A stretch of DNA of 64,000 nucleotides, taken from the NCBI RefSeq assembly GCF_020532665.2, contig NZ_JAIWPG020000012.1, forward strand, positions 1 through 64,000. Direction: 5' to 3'. Source of the DNA: Lelliottia sp. WAP21. GTDB lineage: Bacteria > Pseudomonadota > Gammaproteobacteria > Enterobacterales > Enterobacteriaceae. The notes beneath the pieces were generated by a model, which was given only the letters and a program-made list of their open reading frames with translations, did no database searches and was not told where the DNA came from. Shown here one piece after another: positions 55,664 to 64,000 of the stretch; position 1 is the stretch's first letter; each line of letters starts with the position of its first letter. The translations under genes were made by a program, and so were the position numbers.

Positions 55664-58261
55664 GTGCTAGAAGAATACCGTAAGCACGTAGCAGAACGTG
55701 CCGCCGAGGGAATTGTACCCAAACCTTTAGATGCAACCCAAATGGCCGCGCTCGTCGAGCTGCTGAAGAACCCGCCTAAGGGCGAAGAAGAATTCCTGTT
55801 AGATCTGTTGATCAACCGTGTACCGCCTGGCGTAGATGAAGCTGCCTACGTAAAAGCCGGATTCCTTGCTGCCATTGCCAAAGGCGAAGCGACCTCTCCA
55901 CTGGTTACTCCTGAAAAAGCGATTGAACTGCTCGGTACCATGCAGGGTGGTTACAACATTCATCCGCTGATTGACGCACTGGATAACGATACGCTGGCAC
56001 CGATTGCCGCGAAAGCGCTCTCCTCGACGCTGCTGATGTTTGATAACTTCTACGATGTGGAAGAAAAAGCCAAAGCGGGCAACGTCTACGCGAAGCAGGT
56101 GATGCAGTCCTGGGCTGATGCTGAATGGTTCCTGAACCGTCCAGCCCTGGCTGATAAAATCACCGTGACCGTTTTCAAAGTAACGGGTGAAACCAATACC
56201 GATGACCTGTCTCCCGCACCGGATGCATGGTCTCGCCCGGATATCCCTCTGCATGCGCTGGCGATGCTGAAAAACGCCCGTGAAGGTATCGAGCCAGATC
56301 AGCCTGGCAGCGTGGGCCCGATCAAACAGATTGAGGCCTTGCAGCAAAAAGGTTTCCCGCTGGCCTACGTCGGCGACGTGGTGGGTACCGGTTCGTCGCG
56401 TAAATCTGCGACCAACTCCGTACTGTGGTTTATGGGTGATGATATCCCTCATGTACCAAACAAGCGTGGTGGTGGTCTGGTGCTCGGCGGCAAAATTGCG
56501 CCAATCTTCTTCAACACCATGGAAGATGCGGGTGCGTTGCCCATTGAAGTGGACGTGAACAACCTGAACATGGGTGACGTGATTGACGTGTACCCGTTTA
56601 AAGGCGAAGTGCGTAACCACGAAACCAACGAACTGCTGGCCAGCTTTGAGCTGAAAACCGACGTGCTGATTGACGAAGTGCGTGCTGGTGGTCGTATACC
56701 GTTGATTATCGGCCGTGGTCTGACTACCCGCGCGCGCGAAGCGCTCGGTCTGCCACACTCAGATGTGTTCCGTCAGGCAAAAGACGTGGCGGAAAGCAGC
56801 CGTGGTTACTCCCTGGCACAGAAAATGGTCGGCCGGGCGTGTGGCGTCACCGGCGTGCGTCCAGGTGCGTACTGCGAACCTAAGATGACCTCCGTGGGTT
56901 CTCAGGACACCACCGGTCCTATGACTCGTGATGAACTGAAAGACCTGGCGTGCCTGGGCTTCTCATCCGATCTGGTGATGCAGTCCTTCTGCCACACCGC
57001 GGCGTATCCAAAGCCGGTCGATGTGACCACCCACCACACGCTGCCCGATTTCATCATGAACCGTGGCGGTGTCTCTCTGCGTCCGGGCGATGGTGTCATC
57101 CACTCGTGGCTGAACCGCATGCTGCTGCCTGATACGGTGGGTACCGGCGGTGACTCCCATACCCGTTTCCCGATTGGGATCTCCTTCCCGGCAGGCTCAG
57201 GTCTGGTGGCATTTGCCGCTGCGACCGGTGTGATGCCGCTGGATATGCCTGAATCGGTGCTGGTGCGCTTCAAAGGGAAAATGCAGCCGGGGATCACCTT
57301 GCGTGACCTGGTGCATGCGATCCCGCTGTATGCCATCAAACAAGGGCTGCTGACCGTTGAGAAGAAAGGGAAGAAAAACATCTTCTCTGGCCGTATCCTG
57401 GAAATTGAAGGTCTGCCGGATCTCAAAGTCGAGCAGGCGTTTGAACTGACCGATGCCTCTGCTGAACGTTCTGCGGCAGGCTGTACCATCAAGCTGAACG
57501 AAGCGCCGATTGTAGAGTATCTGAGCTCTAACATCGTGCTGCTGAAGTGGATGATTGCCGAAGGTTACGGCGATCGTCGTACGCTTGAGCGCCGTATCCA
57601 GGGCATGGAAAAATGGCTGGCGGATCCACAACTGCTGGAAGCCGATGCTGACGCGGAATACGCGGCGGTGATCGACATCGATCTGGCGGATATCAAAGAG
57701 CCGATCCTGTGCGCACCAAACGATCCGGACGATGCGCGCCTGTTGTCTGATGTAGCAGGGGAGAAAATCGATGAAGTCTTTATCGGCTCCTGCATGACCA
57801 ACATTGGCCACTTCCGTGCGGCGGGTAAACTGCTCGACAGCCACAAAGGCCAACTGCCGACCCGTCTGTGGGTTGCACCACCTACGCGTATGGACGCAGC
57901 TCAGCTGACTGAAGAAGGCTATTACAGCATCTTTGGTAAGAGCGGCGCACGTATCGAAATCCCGGGCTGTTCACTGTGTATGGGTAACCAGGCACGCGTG
58001 GCGGATGGCTCAACGGTGGTGTCGACCTCGACGCGTAACTTCCCGAACCGTTTAGGGACCGGGGCGAACGTCTTCCTGGCCTCTGCGGAGCTGGCGGCGG
58101 TTGCGGCGCTGATTGGTAAACTGCCAACGCCGGAAGAGTATCAGACCTTCGTTGCACAGGTTGATAAGACGGCGGTGGATACCTATCGTTATCTGAACTT
58201 CGACAAGCTGGATCAGTACACCGAGAAAGCGGACGGCGTTATCTTCCAGACGGCGGTATAA
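55664..58261 (+). CDS. acnB: Bifunctional aconitate hydratase 2 / 2-methylisocitrate dehydratase
   Basis: AcnB is the main growth-phase aconitase of the TCA cycle, and as apo-protein binds mRNA when iron is low. I chose GTG 55664, with GAGGAG seven bases upstream, which gives 865 residues beginning [15 protein letters not shown] after the initiator, as in E. coli; an ATG nine codons upstream is weaker. It has an N-terminal HEAT-like domain, the swivel domain and cluster cysteines in [10 protein letters not shown] and GCSLCMGNQ. Highly biased codons. A terminator follows. Confidence 0.97.
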   Translation: MLEEYRKHVAERAAEGIVPKPLDATQMAALVELLKNPPKGEEEFLLDLLINRVPPGVDEAAYVKAGFLAAIAKGEATSPLVTPEKAIELLGTMQGGYNIHPLIDALDNDTLAPIAAKALSSTLLMFDNFYDVEEKAKAGNVYAKQVMQSWADAEWFLNRPALADKITVTVFKVTGETNTDDLSPAPDAWSRPDIPLHALAMLKNAREGIEPDQPGSVGPIKQIEALQQKGFPLAYVGDVVGTGSSRKSATNSVLWFMGDDIPHVPNKRGGGLVLGGKIAPIFFNTMEDAGALPIEVDVNNLNMGDVIDVYPFKGEVRNHETNELLASFELKTDVLIDEVRAGGRIPLIIGRGLTTRAREALGLPHSDVFRQAKDVAESSRGYSLAQKMVGRACGVTGVRPGAYCEPKMTSVGSQDTTGPMTRDELKDLACLGFSSDLVMQSFCHTAAYPKPVDVTTHHTLPDFIMNRGGVSLRPGDGVIHSWLNRMLLPDTVGTGGDSHTRFPIGISFPAGSGLVAFAAATGVMPLDMPESVLVRFKGKMQPGITLRDLVHAIPLYAIKQGLLTVEKKGKKNIFSGRILEIEGLPDLKVEQAFELTDASAERSAAGCTIKLNEAPIVEYLSSNIVLLKWMIAEGYGDRRTLERRIQGMEKWLADPQLLEADADAEYAAVIDIDLADIKEPILCAPNDPDDARLLSDVAGEKIDEVFIGSCMTNIGHFRAAGKLLDSHKGQLPTRLWVAPPTRMDAAQLTEEGYYSIFGKSGARIEIPGCSLCMGNQARVADGSTVVSTSTRNFPNRLGTGANVFLASAELAAVAALIGKLPTPEEYQTFVAQVDKTAVDTYRYLNFDKLDQYTEKADGVIFQTAV

Positions 58262-58266
58262 ACTGA

Positions 58267-58300
58267 AAAACCGTCTCCGTGGAGGCGGTTTTGCGTTTTT
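58267..58300 (+). terminator. Rho-independent terminator after acnB
   Basis: AACCGTCTCC and GGAGGCGGTT pair across a GT loop and are followed by TTGCGTTTTT. It lies eight bases past acnB. Confidence 0.85.
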
Positions 58301-58302
58301 CA

Positions 58303-58349
58303 CCCTCTCCCCTGGGAGAGGGACGGGGTGAGGACATCAGGCCGCAGGG
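58303..58349 (-). repeat. Single inverted copy of the GC-rich intergenic repeat
   Basis: CCCTCTCCCCTGGGAGAGGG followed by ACGGGGTGAGG and CATCAGGCCGCAGGG is the reverse complement of the repeat core found six times at 62680-63230 (there gtgcggtctgatg, ctcacccc, ccctctccc/gggagaggg). It forms a hairpin by itself and directly follows the acnB terminator. Sequences of this type are dispersed between genes in many enteric and other proteobacterial genomes. Confidence 0.8.
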
Positions 58350-58451
58350 TCTTGCTCTCACCTTTTTATTTTCATTCCTCCCGCCTCCCACGCTTTTTTT
58401 CTTCCTCGCTGCTGCGATAATTACGCTAATGGCTTTGCAGAGGACAATACA

Positions 58452-58814
58452 ATGGATTACGAATTTCTGCGCGACATCACCGGTGTGGTGAAGGTGCGTA
58501 TGTCGATGGGCCACGAAGTAGTGGGACACTGGTTTAACGAAGAGGTGAAAGAGAACACCGCGTTACTGGATGAAGTGGAGCAGGTGGCGCGTACGGTGAA
58601 AGGGAGCGAGCGTTCCTGGCAGCGTATCGGGCATGAATATACCCTGTGGATGGACGGTGAAGAGGTCATGGTGCGCGCTAACCAGCTTGAAATCTCGGGC
58701 GATGAGATGGAAGAGGGTATGAGCTACTACGACGAAGAGAGCTTCTCGTTGTGTGGCGTTGAAGACTTTTTACAGGTGGTGGCCGCTTACCGCGAATTCA
58801 TGCAGCAGAAGTAA
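58452..58814 (+). CDS. yacL: YacL family protein (UPF0231)
   Basis: This 120-residue acidic, soluble protein is the ortholog of E. coli YacL, beginning [32 protein letters not shown]. No transmembrane segment or known catalytic motif is seen. It follows acnB on the same strand after a terminator and a repeat, so it likely has its own promoter. It is convergent with speD. Function not established. Confidence 0.93.
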   Translation: MDYEFLRDITGVVKVRMSMGHEVVGHWFNEEVKENTALLDEVEQVARTVKGSERSWQRIGHEYTLWMDGEEVMVRANQLEISGDEMEEGMSYYDEESFSLCGVEDFLQVVAAYREFMQQK

Positions 58815-58844
58815 ATGTCGGAGCCTCCGTGCTCCGGGCGCAGT

Positions 58845-59639
58845 TTACACGGCTGGAATATTTCGGCCGTAGTAGATTTCGCGCATCTCTTTCCAGAGCA
58901 GGTCGGTGATGACCTTTCGCTCATCTTCGCTCAAATCTTCCGGCTGGGTGTGGAACATGTAGTGCTTCAGGTCGAACTCTTTCAGCATCATCTTGGTATG
59001 GAAGATATTTTCCTGATACACGTTCACATCCATCATGTCATACAGCGCTTTCATGTCCTGGGACATGAAGTTCTGAATAGAGTTAATCTCATGATCGATA
59101 AAGTGTTTCATGCCGTTGATATCACGGGTGAAGCCGCGTACGCGATAGTCTACGGTCACAATGTCCGACTCAAGCTGATGAATGAGATAATTCAGGGCAT
59201 TGAGGGGAGAGATGACGCCGCAGGTAGAGACTTCGATATCTGCACGGAAGGTACACAGGCCCCCTTCCGGATGGCTTTCTGGATAGGTGTGAACGCAGAT
59301 ATGGCTCTTATCCAGGTGGGCGACCACCGCTTCAGGCAGCGGACCCGGATGTTCTGTGGGGTCAATCAGGTGAGCCTCAACCGGCTCCTCACTGACCAGG
59401 ATCGTGACGCTTGCGCCCTGCGGCTCATAGTCCTGACGCGCAATGTTCAGGATATTGGCCCCGATAATAGAACAGGTCTCCGACAATATCTCGGTCAGGC
59501 GATTGGCGTTGTAGAGTTCATCGATATAGGCGATATAACCATCGCGCTCTTCTGCTGTTTTAACGTAGCAGATATCGTAGATACAAAAACTCAGGCTTTT
59601 GGTCAGATTATTAAAGCCATGCAGTTTCAGCTTTTTCAA
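58845..59639 (-). CDS. speD: S-adenosylmethionine decarboxylase proenzyme
   Basis: SpeD decarboxylates S-adenosylmethionine to supply aminopropyl groups for spermidine. The 264-residue proenzyme self-cleaves between Lys111 and Ser112 ([19 protein letters not shown]), and Ser112 becomes the pyruvoyl cofactor. The start is TTG at 59639, with a near-perfect GGAGGT eight bases upstream that lies inside the last codons of speE. This matches the known TTG start of E. coli speD. It is cotranscribed with speE. Confidence 0.96.
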   Translation of the reverse strand: MKKLKLHGFNNLTKSLSFCIYDICYVKTAEERDGYIAYIDELYNANRLTEILSETCSIIGANILNIARQDYEPQGASVTILVSEEPVEAHLIDPTEHPGPLPEAVVAHLDKSHICVHTYPESHPEGGLCTFRADIEVSTCGVISPLNALNYLIHQLESDIVTVDYRVRGFTRDINGMKHFIDHEINSIQNFMSQDMKALYDMMDVNVYQENIFHTKMMLKEFDLKHYMFHTQPEDLSEDERKVITDLLWKEMREIYYGRNIPAV

Positions 59640-59640
59640 T

Positions 59641-60510
59641 TTAGCTCACCTCCTTAGAGGACAGGGCATCTTGCAGATATTGCGGCAAGGCAAAGGCTGC
59701 CGTATGCACGGCGGGATTGTAATAACGGCATTTCAGACCGAGCTGGTGAAAGCGTGCGGCAATAATTTCACTGGAGAGATGGCGCAGCGCGTCGTTATCA
59801 CTCGCCCAGGCAAACGTCATGATGCCGCCGTAATAGGTCGGTATTGCCGCCTGATAAAAGCTGACATCAGTAAAATAGTGGCTGAGTTTGCGATGGCTGT
59901 CGATGGCTTCATCCTGCTGCAGGAAGCAGACGCCGTTCTGCGCAACGAAAATCCCGCCGGGATTCAGGCAGCGCTTGCAGCCTTCGTAGAAAGAGGAGGT
60001 GAACAGCGTAGCGCCCGGACCGATAGGATCGGTGCAGTCGGAAATGATCACATCAAAGGTTAGATCGGTCTGGTTAACGAAGTTGACGCCATCGTCGATC
60101 ACCAGCTTAAAGCGCGGATCGTCGTAGCTTCCAGCGTTGTGGTTGGGCAGATACTGGCGGCAAAATGAGACCACGCCCGCATCGATCTCCACCATGGTGA
60201 TGGTTTCGATAGAGTGGTGACGGGAAACTTCACGAAGCATAGCGCCATCGCCACCTCCGATAATCAACACGTGTTTTGCGTGTCCATGCGCCAGCAGCGG
60301 CACGTGGGTCATCATTTCGTGATAGATAAACTCATCCCGCTCGGTGGTTTGCACCACGCCATCCAGCGCCATGACGCGGCCAAAAGCGGCATTCTCGAAA
60401 ATGATCAGATCCTGGTGGTCGGTTTTTTCGTGATAAAGCACGTTATCAACGGCAAAGTACTGACCAAACTGGTCATGCAGCGTTTCATGCCACACTGTGT
60501 TATCGGTCAT
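59641..60510 (-). CDS. speE: Spermidine synthase
   Basis: SpeE transfers the aminopropyl group of decarboxylated SAM to putrescine. The 289-residue protein has the spermidine synthase fold: [29 protein letters not shown], the nucleotide-binding [15 protein letters not shown], and the catalytic region [13 protein letters not shown] with the active aspartate. The C-terminal tail (SSKEVS) differs from E. coli. It is the first gene of speED, whose products act in one pathway. Gap to speD is one base. Confidence 0.97.
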   Translation of the reverse strand: MTDNTVWHETLHDQFGQYFAVDNVLYHEKTDHQDLIIFENAAFGRVMALDGVVQTTERDEFIYHEMMTHVPLLAHGHAKHVLIIGGGDGAMLREVSRHHSIETITMVEIDAGVVSFCRQYLPNHNAGSYDDPRFKLVIDDGVNFVNQTDLTFDVIISDCTDPIGPGATLFTSSFYEGCKRCLNPGGIFVAQNGVCFLQQDEAIDSHRKLSHYFTDVSFYQAAIPTYYGGIMTFAWASDNDALRHLSSEIIAARFHQLGLKCRYYNPAVHTAAFALPQYLQDALSSKEVS

Positions 60511-60626
60511 CGGCTGACTCCTCCTTCGTTAACATCCGTTACACCCATGCAAAACAGGCGCAACATCATAGCCAACAACGACCGCGCATGCACGGTCATC
60601 ATTTCAACAAAGGGGCGTCGGGAAGG

Positions 60627-60974
60627 TTACTTAACGTAGGCGAGCAGGCTCAGCGAATCGCGGGCCAGTGCTTTGCATTTTTTCGCGACAGGAATACCAA
60701 TGCCGCTTAAGTCGCGGTAGCTGTCTTCTCCGAGCGCCTTCATGTCAAAGCTATCGTAGTTGCTGAGATCCCATTGGTTCTGCTGGGCAAAAAAGACCAG
60801 TGCGCGACGAATCTGCCCATTGGGTAAATTCTGGTAACCGCAATCATTCTTCAGGAATACAAAAACCGCCGTTAAATCGGCCATATCTTCGGCTTCATTT
60901 TCACTCAGCGCATAACTGTTCGCACTCATAGCCACCAGGCTGCCGAACAAAATTGTCCTGAAAAACGTCTTCAT
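60627..60974 (-). CDS. yacC: YacC family exported protein
   Basis: I chose ATG 60974 (MKTFFRTILFGSLVAMSANSYALSENEAED), which gives 115 residues as in E. coli. A longer frame to 61124 would cross the cueO promoter. A signal peptide is cleaved near SYA-LS, leaving a ~90-residue periplasmic domain with two cysteines (NDCGYQ and KKCKAL), probably a disulfide. It resembles pilotin-like YacC/PulS-type proteins in the family, but the role here is not established. It is divergent from cueO. Confidence 0.9.
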   Translation of the reverse strand: MKTFFRTILFGSLVAMSANSYALSENEAEDMADLTAVFVFLKNDCGYQNLPNGQIRRALVFFAQQNQWDLSNYDSFDMKALGEDSYRDLSGIGIPVAKKCKALARDSLSLLAYVK

Positions 60975-61054
60975 TGCTTCTACCACTGCATCACGGAAAA
61001 TTAACGTTAGCATACTTGATGCCAGGGCGACGATATTTATTATTACGGCTTCAC

Positions 61055-61085
61055 TTGACCTTCCGGTTAGGGGAGGGTTTAAGCT
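61055..61085 (+). promoter_or_regulatory. CueR-controlled cueO promoter
   Basis: TTGACC (-35, 61055-61060) and TAAGCT (-10, 61080-61085) are separated by 19 bases, the long spacer typical of MerR-family promoters. The spacer holds the dyad ACCTTCC (61058-61064) and GGAGGGT (61072-61078), nearly the known CueR operator. Cu(I)-bound CueR would untwist this spacer and activate transcription. Confidence 0.92.
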
Positions 61086-61118
61086 CAAAATATCGCCTGC
61101 ACGAAAAAAGGAATGAAC

Positions 61119-62678
61119 ATGCAACGCCGTGATTTTTTGAAATATTCAGCCGTACTGGGTGCGGCCAGCGCATTACCGCTCTGGAGCCGTGCCGTTTTTG
61201 CTGCCGACAGGCCGACGCTGCCGATCCCGGAGCTGCTAACGGCTGATGCGCGAAGCCGCATTCAACTGGTGGTTCAGGCGGGGACCAGCGCGTTTGGCCC
61301 TCATCGCGCCACGACCTGGGGTTACAACGGTAATCTGCTGGGACCGGCGTTAAAGCTCTCCCGTGGCAAGGCGGTAACGGTTGATATTCACAATACCCTG
61401 AAGGATGAAACCACGCTGCACTGGCACGGTCTTGAAGTGCCCGGTGAGGTGGATGGCGGTCCGCAAGGGGTCATCCACCCGGGCGCTAAACGCTCGGTAA
61501 CCTTTACGCCGGATCAGCGTGCGGCCACCTGCTGGTTCCATCCACATCAGCACGGTAAGACGGGTCATCAGGTGGCGATGGGGCTGGCTGGCCTGGTGCT
61601 GATTGAAGACGATGAAAGCCGTCTGCTGCGTCTGCCGAAACAGTGGGGGATTGACGACGTCCCGGTTATCGTTCAGGACAAAAAATTCACGGCGGACGGA
61701 CAAATCGATTATCAGCTGGACGTCATGAGCGCCGCGGTAGGCTGGTTTGGCGATACGCTGTTGACCAATGGTGCCCTTTACCCGCAGCACGCGGCACCGA
61801 AGGGCTGGTTGCGCCTGCGCCTGCTCAATGGCTGTAACGCGCGCTCGCTCAATTTTGCCACCAGCGATCGGCGTCCGATGTACGTGATTGCGAGCGACGG
61901 CGGGCTGCTGGCTGAGCCGGTGAAGGTGAATGAACTGCCGATGCTGATGGGCGAGCGTTTCGAGGTGCTGGTGGATATCAGTGACGGCAAAGCGTTTGAT
62001 CTCGTCACGCTTCCGGTCAGCCAGATGGGGATGGCCGTCGCACCGTTCGATAAACCGCATCCGGTGCTGCGCATTCAGCCGCTGCTGGTCACTGCCTCGG
62101 GTGAGATGCCCGATACGCTGGCGACCCTTCCTGCGCTCCCCACGCTTGAAGGATTAACGCAGCGGAATCTGCAGCTTTCTATGGATCCGATGCTCGATAT
62201 GATGGGCATGCAGGCGCTTATGAAAAAATACGGCGACCAGGCGATGGCGGGGATGCACCATGGAAATATGATGGGCCATATGAATATGGACCACGGTAAA
62301 ATGGGCGGCATGAATCACGGCGGGCATGGATTTGATTTCCACAATGCTAACCGGATTAACGGCAAGGCGTTTGATATGAACACGCCGATGTTTGCTGCGA
62401 CGAAAGGGCAATTTGAACGCTGGGTGATTTCGGGCGAAGGCGACATGATGCTGCATCCGTTCCATATCCACGGGACGCAGTTCCGCATTTTATCTGAAAA
62501 CGGCAACGCACCTGCGGCTCATCGTACCGGCTGGAAAGATACGGTACGCGTGGAAGGCGGCATCAGTGAGGTGCTGGTGAAGTTTGACCATGACGCACCG
62601 AAGGAGTTTGCCTACATGGCGCACTGCCACCTGCTGGAACATGAAGATACGGGGATGATGCTGGGGTTCACGGTTTAG
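61119..62678 (+). CDS. cueO: Multicopper oxidase CueO
   Basis: CueO oxidises periplasmic Cu(I) to Cu(II) to protect against copper. I prefer ATG 61119 ([10 protein letters not shown]), seven bases after AAGG, giving 519 residues; ATG 61113 is also in frame. A Tat signal (RRDFLK) leads the protein. Copper motifs are [13 protein letters not shown] (HxH), HPFHIHG and the C-terminal [13 protein letters not shown]. The methionine-rich substrate copper loop spans about residues 355-409, with many M, H and G residues. It is slightly longer than in E. coli (516). Confidence 0.97.
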   Translation: MQRRDFLKYSAVLGAASALPLWSRAVFAADRPTLPIPELLTADARSRIQLVVQAGTSAFGPHRATTWGYNGNLLGPALKLSRGKAVTVDIHNTLKDETTLHWHGLEVPGEVDGGPQGVIHPGAKRSVTFTPDQRAATCWFHPHQHGKTGHQVAMGLAGLVLIEDDESRLLRLPKQWGIDDVPVIVQDKKFTADGQIDYQLDVMSAAVGWFGDTLLTNGALYPQHAAPKGWLRLRLLNGCNARSLNFATSDRRPMYVIASDGGLLAEPVKVNELPMLMGERFEVLVDISDGKAFDLVTLPVSQMGMAVAPFDKPHPVLRIQPLLVTASGEMPDTLATLPALPTLEGLTQRNLQLSMDPMLDMMGMQALMKKYGDQAMAGMHHGNMMGHMNMDHGKMGGMNHGGHGFDFHNANRINGKAFDMNTPMFAATKGQFERWVISGEGDMMLHPFHIHGTQFRILSENGNAPAAHRTGWKDTVRVEGGISEVLVKFDHDAPKEFAYMAHCHLLEHEDTGMMLGFTV

Positions 62679-62679
62679 T

Positions 62680-63230
62680 CCTGTGCGGTGTGATGCCCTC
62701 ACCCCGACCCTCTCCCACGGGGAGAGGGGGAAAGACAAAAACGGCAACCGAGGTTGCCGTTTTGCGTAGACCCAGTGCGGTCTGATGCCCTCACCCCGGC
62801 CCTCTCCCACAGGGAGAGGGGGAAAGACAAAAACGGCAACCGAGGTTGCCGTTTTGCGAAGACCCTGTGCGGTCTGATGCTCTCACCCCAGCCCTCTCCC
62901 ACGGGAGAGGGGGAAAGACAAAAACGGCAACCGAGGTTGCCGTTTTGCGAAGACCCTGTGCGGTCTGATGCTCTCACTCCGGCCCTCTCCCACGGGGAGA
63001 GGGGGAAAGACAAAAACGGCAACCGAGGTTGCCGTTTTGCGTAGACCCAGTGCGGTGTGATGCCCTCACCCCAGCCCTCTCCCACGGGGAGAGGGGGAAA
63101 GACAAAAACGGCAACCGAGGTTGCCGTTTTGCGAAGACCCTGTGAGGTCTGATGTCCTCACCCCGGCCCTCTCCCACGGGGAGAGGGGGCAAAGACTAAA
63201 AACGGCAACCGAGGTTGCCGTTTTGCTTTT
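62680..63230. repeat. Tandem array of six ~92 bp hairpin repeats
   Basis: Six near-identical units have anchors GTGCGG (GTGAGG in the last) at 62683, 62775, 62867, 62958, 63050 and 63142, so spacing is 91-92 bases. Each unit contains a GC-rich stem (CCCTCTCCC opposite GGGAGAGGG) and a terminator-like stem with arms AACGGCAACC and GGTTGCCGTT. The second stem occurs at 62740, 62832, 62923, 63015, 63107 and 63201 and is identical in all six. It is flanked by A-rich and T-rich bases, so it could terminate transcription both ways between the convergent cueO and gcd. Long open frames across the array are composition artefacts. Confidence 0.95.
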
Positions 63231-64000
63231 TATTTTGAATCGTCAGGTAAAGCGTACGCGACAATATAATCGCCCATCTTTGTCCCAAACGAACCATGAC
63301 CACCGGCAGAGATGACAACGTACTGTTTGCCATTCACTTCATAGGTCATTGGCGTCGCTTGTCCACCTGCTGGCAGACGGCCTTGCCACAGTTTCTCACC
63401 GTTGGTCATGTTGTACGCGCGCAGATAGTTATCTGCGGTTGCCGCGATGAACAGCACATTACCGGCGGTAGAGATTGGGCCACCCAGCATTGGCATACCC
63501 ATGTTGAACGGCACGGGAACAGGCATCGGGAATGGCATGCTATCCTGCGGCGTACCAATACGTTTCTTCCAGACCACTTCATTGGTTTTCAGATCCGTTG
63601 CTGCGATATAACCCCAGGCAGGCTGTTTACACGGCAAGCCAAACGGTGAAAGGAACGGATTCAGCGTCACGCCAAACGGTACGCCATACTGCGGCTGAAT
63701 ACCCGCTTCGGTACCGGAACCTTTTGCATCCTTCGGTGGTTCCATTGGGTTACCCGGACCACGTGGGATCAGCTTAGAGACAAACGGCAGCGCCATCGGG
63801 TTGGCAATGGCCACCTGACGGTTTGGATCAACCGAAATACCGCCCCATTCAAACATCCCCAGGTTACCCGGGAAGACCAGCGTGCCTTGCTCTGACGGCG
63901 GGGTAAAGATGCCTTCATAGCGCAGCTGATGGAACATCACACGGCAGACCAGCTGGTCAAACATCGTGGCGCCCCACATGTCTGCACCGCTCAGGTCTTT
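63230..64000 (-). CDS. gcd: PQQ-dependent glucose dehydrogenase, C-terminal part
   Basis: Gcd is the membrane-bound quinoprotein that oxidises glucose to gluconolactone in the periplasm and passes electrons to ubiquinone. The frame is open to the window edge at 64000; 256 C-terminal residues are visible out of about 796 in E. coli. The beta-propeller repeats can be seen (YIAATDLKTNEVVWKKRIGT and LFIAATADNYLRAYNMTNGEKLW). It ends in ISAGGHGSFGTKMGDYIVAYALPDDSK. Its stop lies right after the last repeat hairpin, which probably serves as its terminator. Confidence 0.96.
   Translation of the reverse strand, partial: KDLSGADMWGATMFDQLVCRVMFHQLRYEGIFTPPSEQGTLVFPGNLGMFEWGGISVDPNRQVAIANPMALPFVSKLIPRGPGNPMEPPKDAKGSGTEAGIQPQYGVPFGVTLNPFLSPFGLPCKQPAWGYIAATDLKTNEVVWKKRIGTPQDSMPFPMPVPVPFNMGMPMLGGPISTAGNVLFIAATADNYLRAYNMTNGEKLWQGRLPAGGQATPMTYEVNGKQYVVISAGGHGSFGTKMGDYIVAYALPDDSK

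Noticed and set aside
60974-61124. Longer start for YacC
   Set aside because: The extra 50 codons would cover the CueR operator and cueO promoter and destroy the N-terminal signal peptide.
62699-63192. Open frames of 72-128 codons across the cueO-gcd repeat array, reading repeats such as LSPWERAGVRAS
   Set aside because: The unit length (91-92) is not a multiple of three and frames arise from GC-rich hairpin sequence in several phases. Such reads are a known spurious annotation in genomes with this repeat. No ribosome-binding site or start supports them.
62680-63230. CRISPR array
   Set aside because: Units are contiguous near-identical copies without variable spacers, and no cas genes lie nearby.

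Overview
The window is a chromosomal segment from an enteric bacterium (Enterobacteriaceae). Gene order matches the leu-to-gcd region of the Escherichia coli K-12 chromosome almost gene for gene, and the proteins are close to their E. coli counterparts but not identical. Three things set it apart from K-12: a GH43 glycosidase plus sugar:cation symporter pair between ampE and aroP, a DUF2950 gene beside yacH, and a tandem repeat array between cueO and gcd. These suggest a relative such as Enterobacter, Leclercia, Kluyvera or Klebsiella. The genus is an inference and cannot be fixed from the sequence alone. The first ~70 bases are homopolymer-rich and look like a poor-quality sequence end.

Layout. 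0.1-5 kb (minus): leucine operon leuLABCD with an attenuator. 5-10.3 kb (plus): leuO, then ilvIH (acetolactate synthase III) and cra. 10.8-28.7 kb (plus): the complete dcw cluster mraZ-rsmH-ftsL-ftsI-murE-murF-mraY-murD-ftsW-murG-murC-ddlB-ftsQ-ftsA-ftsZ-lpxC, densely packed with many stop/start overlaps. 29-32.7 kb: secM-secA (translation-arrest-regulated export motor) and mutT. 32.7-39.7 kb: yacG-zapD-coaE (minus), guaC (plus), the ppdD-hofB-hofC type IV pilin set (minus), and nadC (minus). 39.8-41.2 kb: ampD-ampE (plus). 41.2-43.6 kb (minus): accessory GH43 and GPH transporter. 43.7-45.1 kb: aroP (minus). 45.6-52.7 kb (plus): pdhR-aceE-aceF-lpd, the pyruvate dehydrogenase region. 52.8-55.1 kb (minus): DUF2950 and YacH-like DUF3300 proteins. 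55.7-58.8 kb (plus): acnB-yacL. 58.8-61 kb (minus): speE-speD (spermidine synthesis) and yacC. 61.1-62.7 kb (plus): cueO with a CueR-type promoter. 62.7-63.2 kb: six tandem ~92 bp repeats. 63.2 kb to the end (minus): 3' end of gcd.

Functional themes are branched-chain amino acid synthesis and its regulators (LeuO, leu attenuator), cell wall synthesis and division, protein export, central carbon entry (PDH, aconitase B, Cra, PdhR), polyamines and periplasmic copper oxidation. Most of the window is ordinary core genome. The items most worth a second look are the hairpin-rich tandem array before gcd and its lone inverted relative after acnB, a SecM with a substituted and shortened arrest region, an unexplained terminator between yacH and acnB, the DUF3300/DUF2950 envelope pair, and the accessory glycosidase/transporter pair. 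I found no CRISPR array, insertion sequence, prophage, tRNA or rRNA. I did not find a convincing new multi-gene system.
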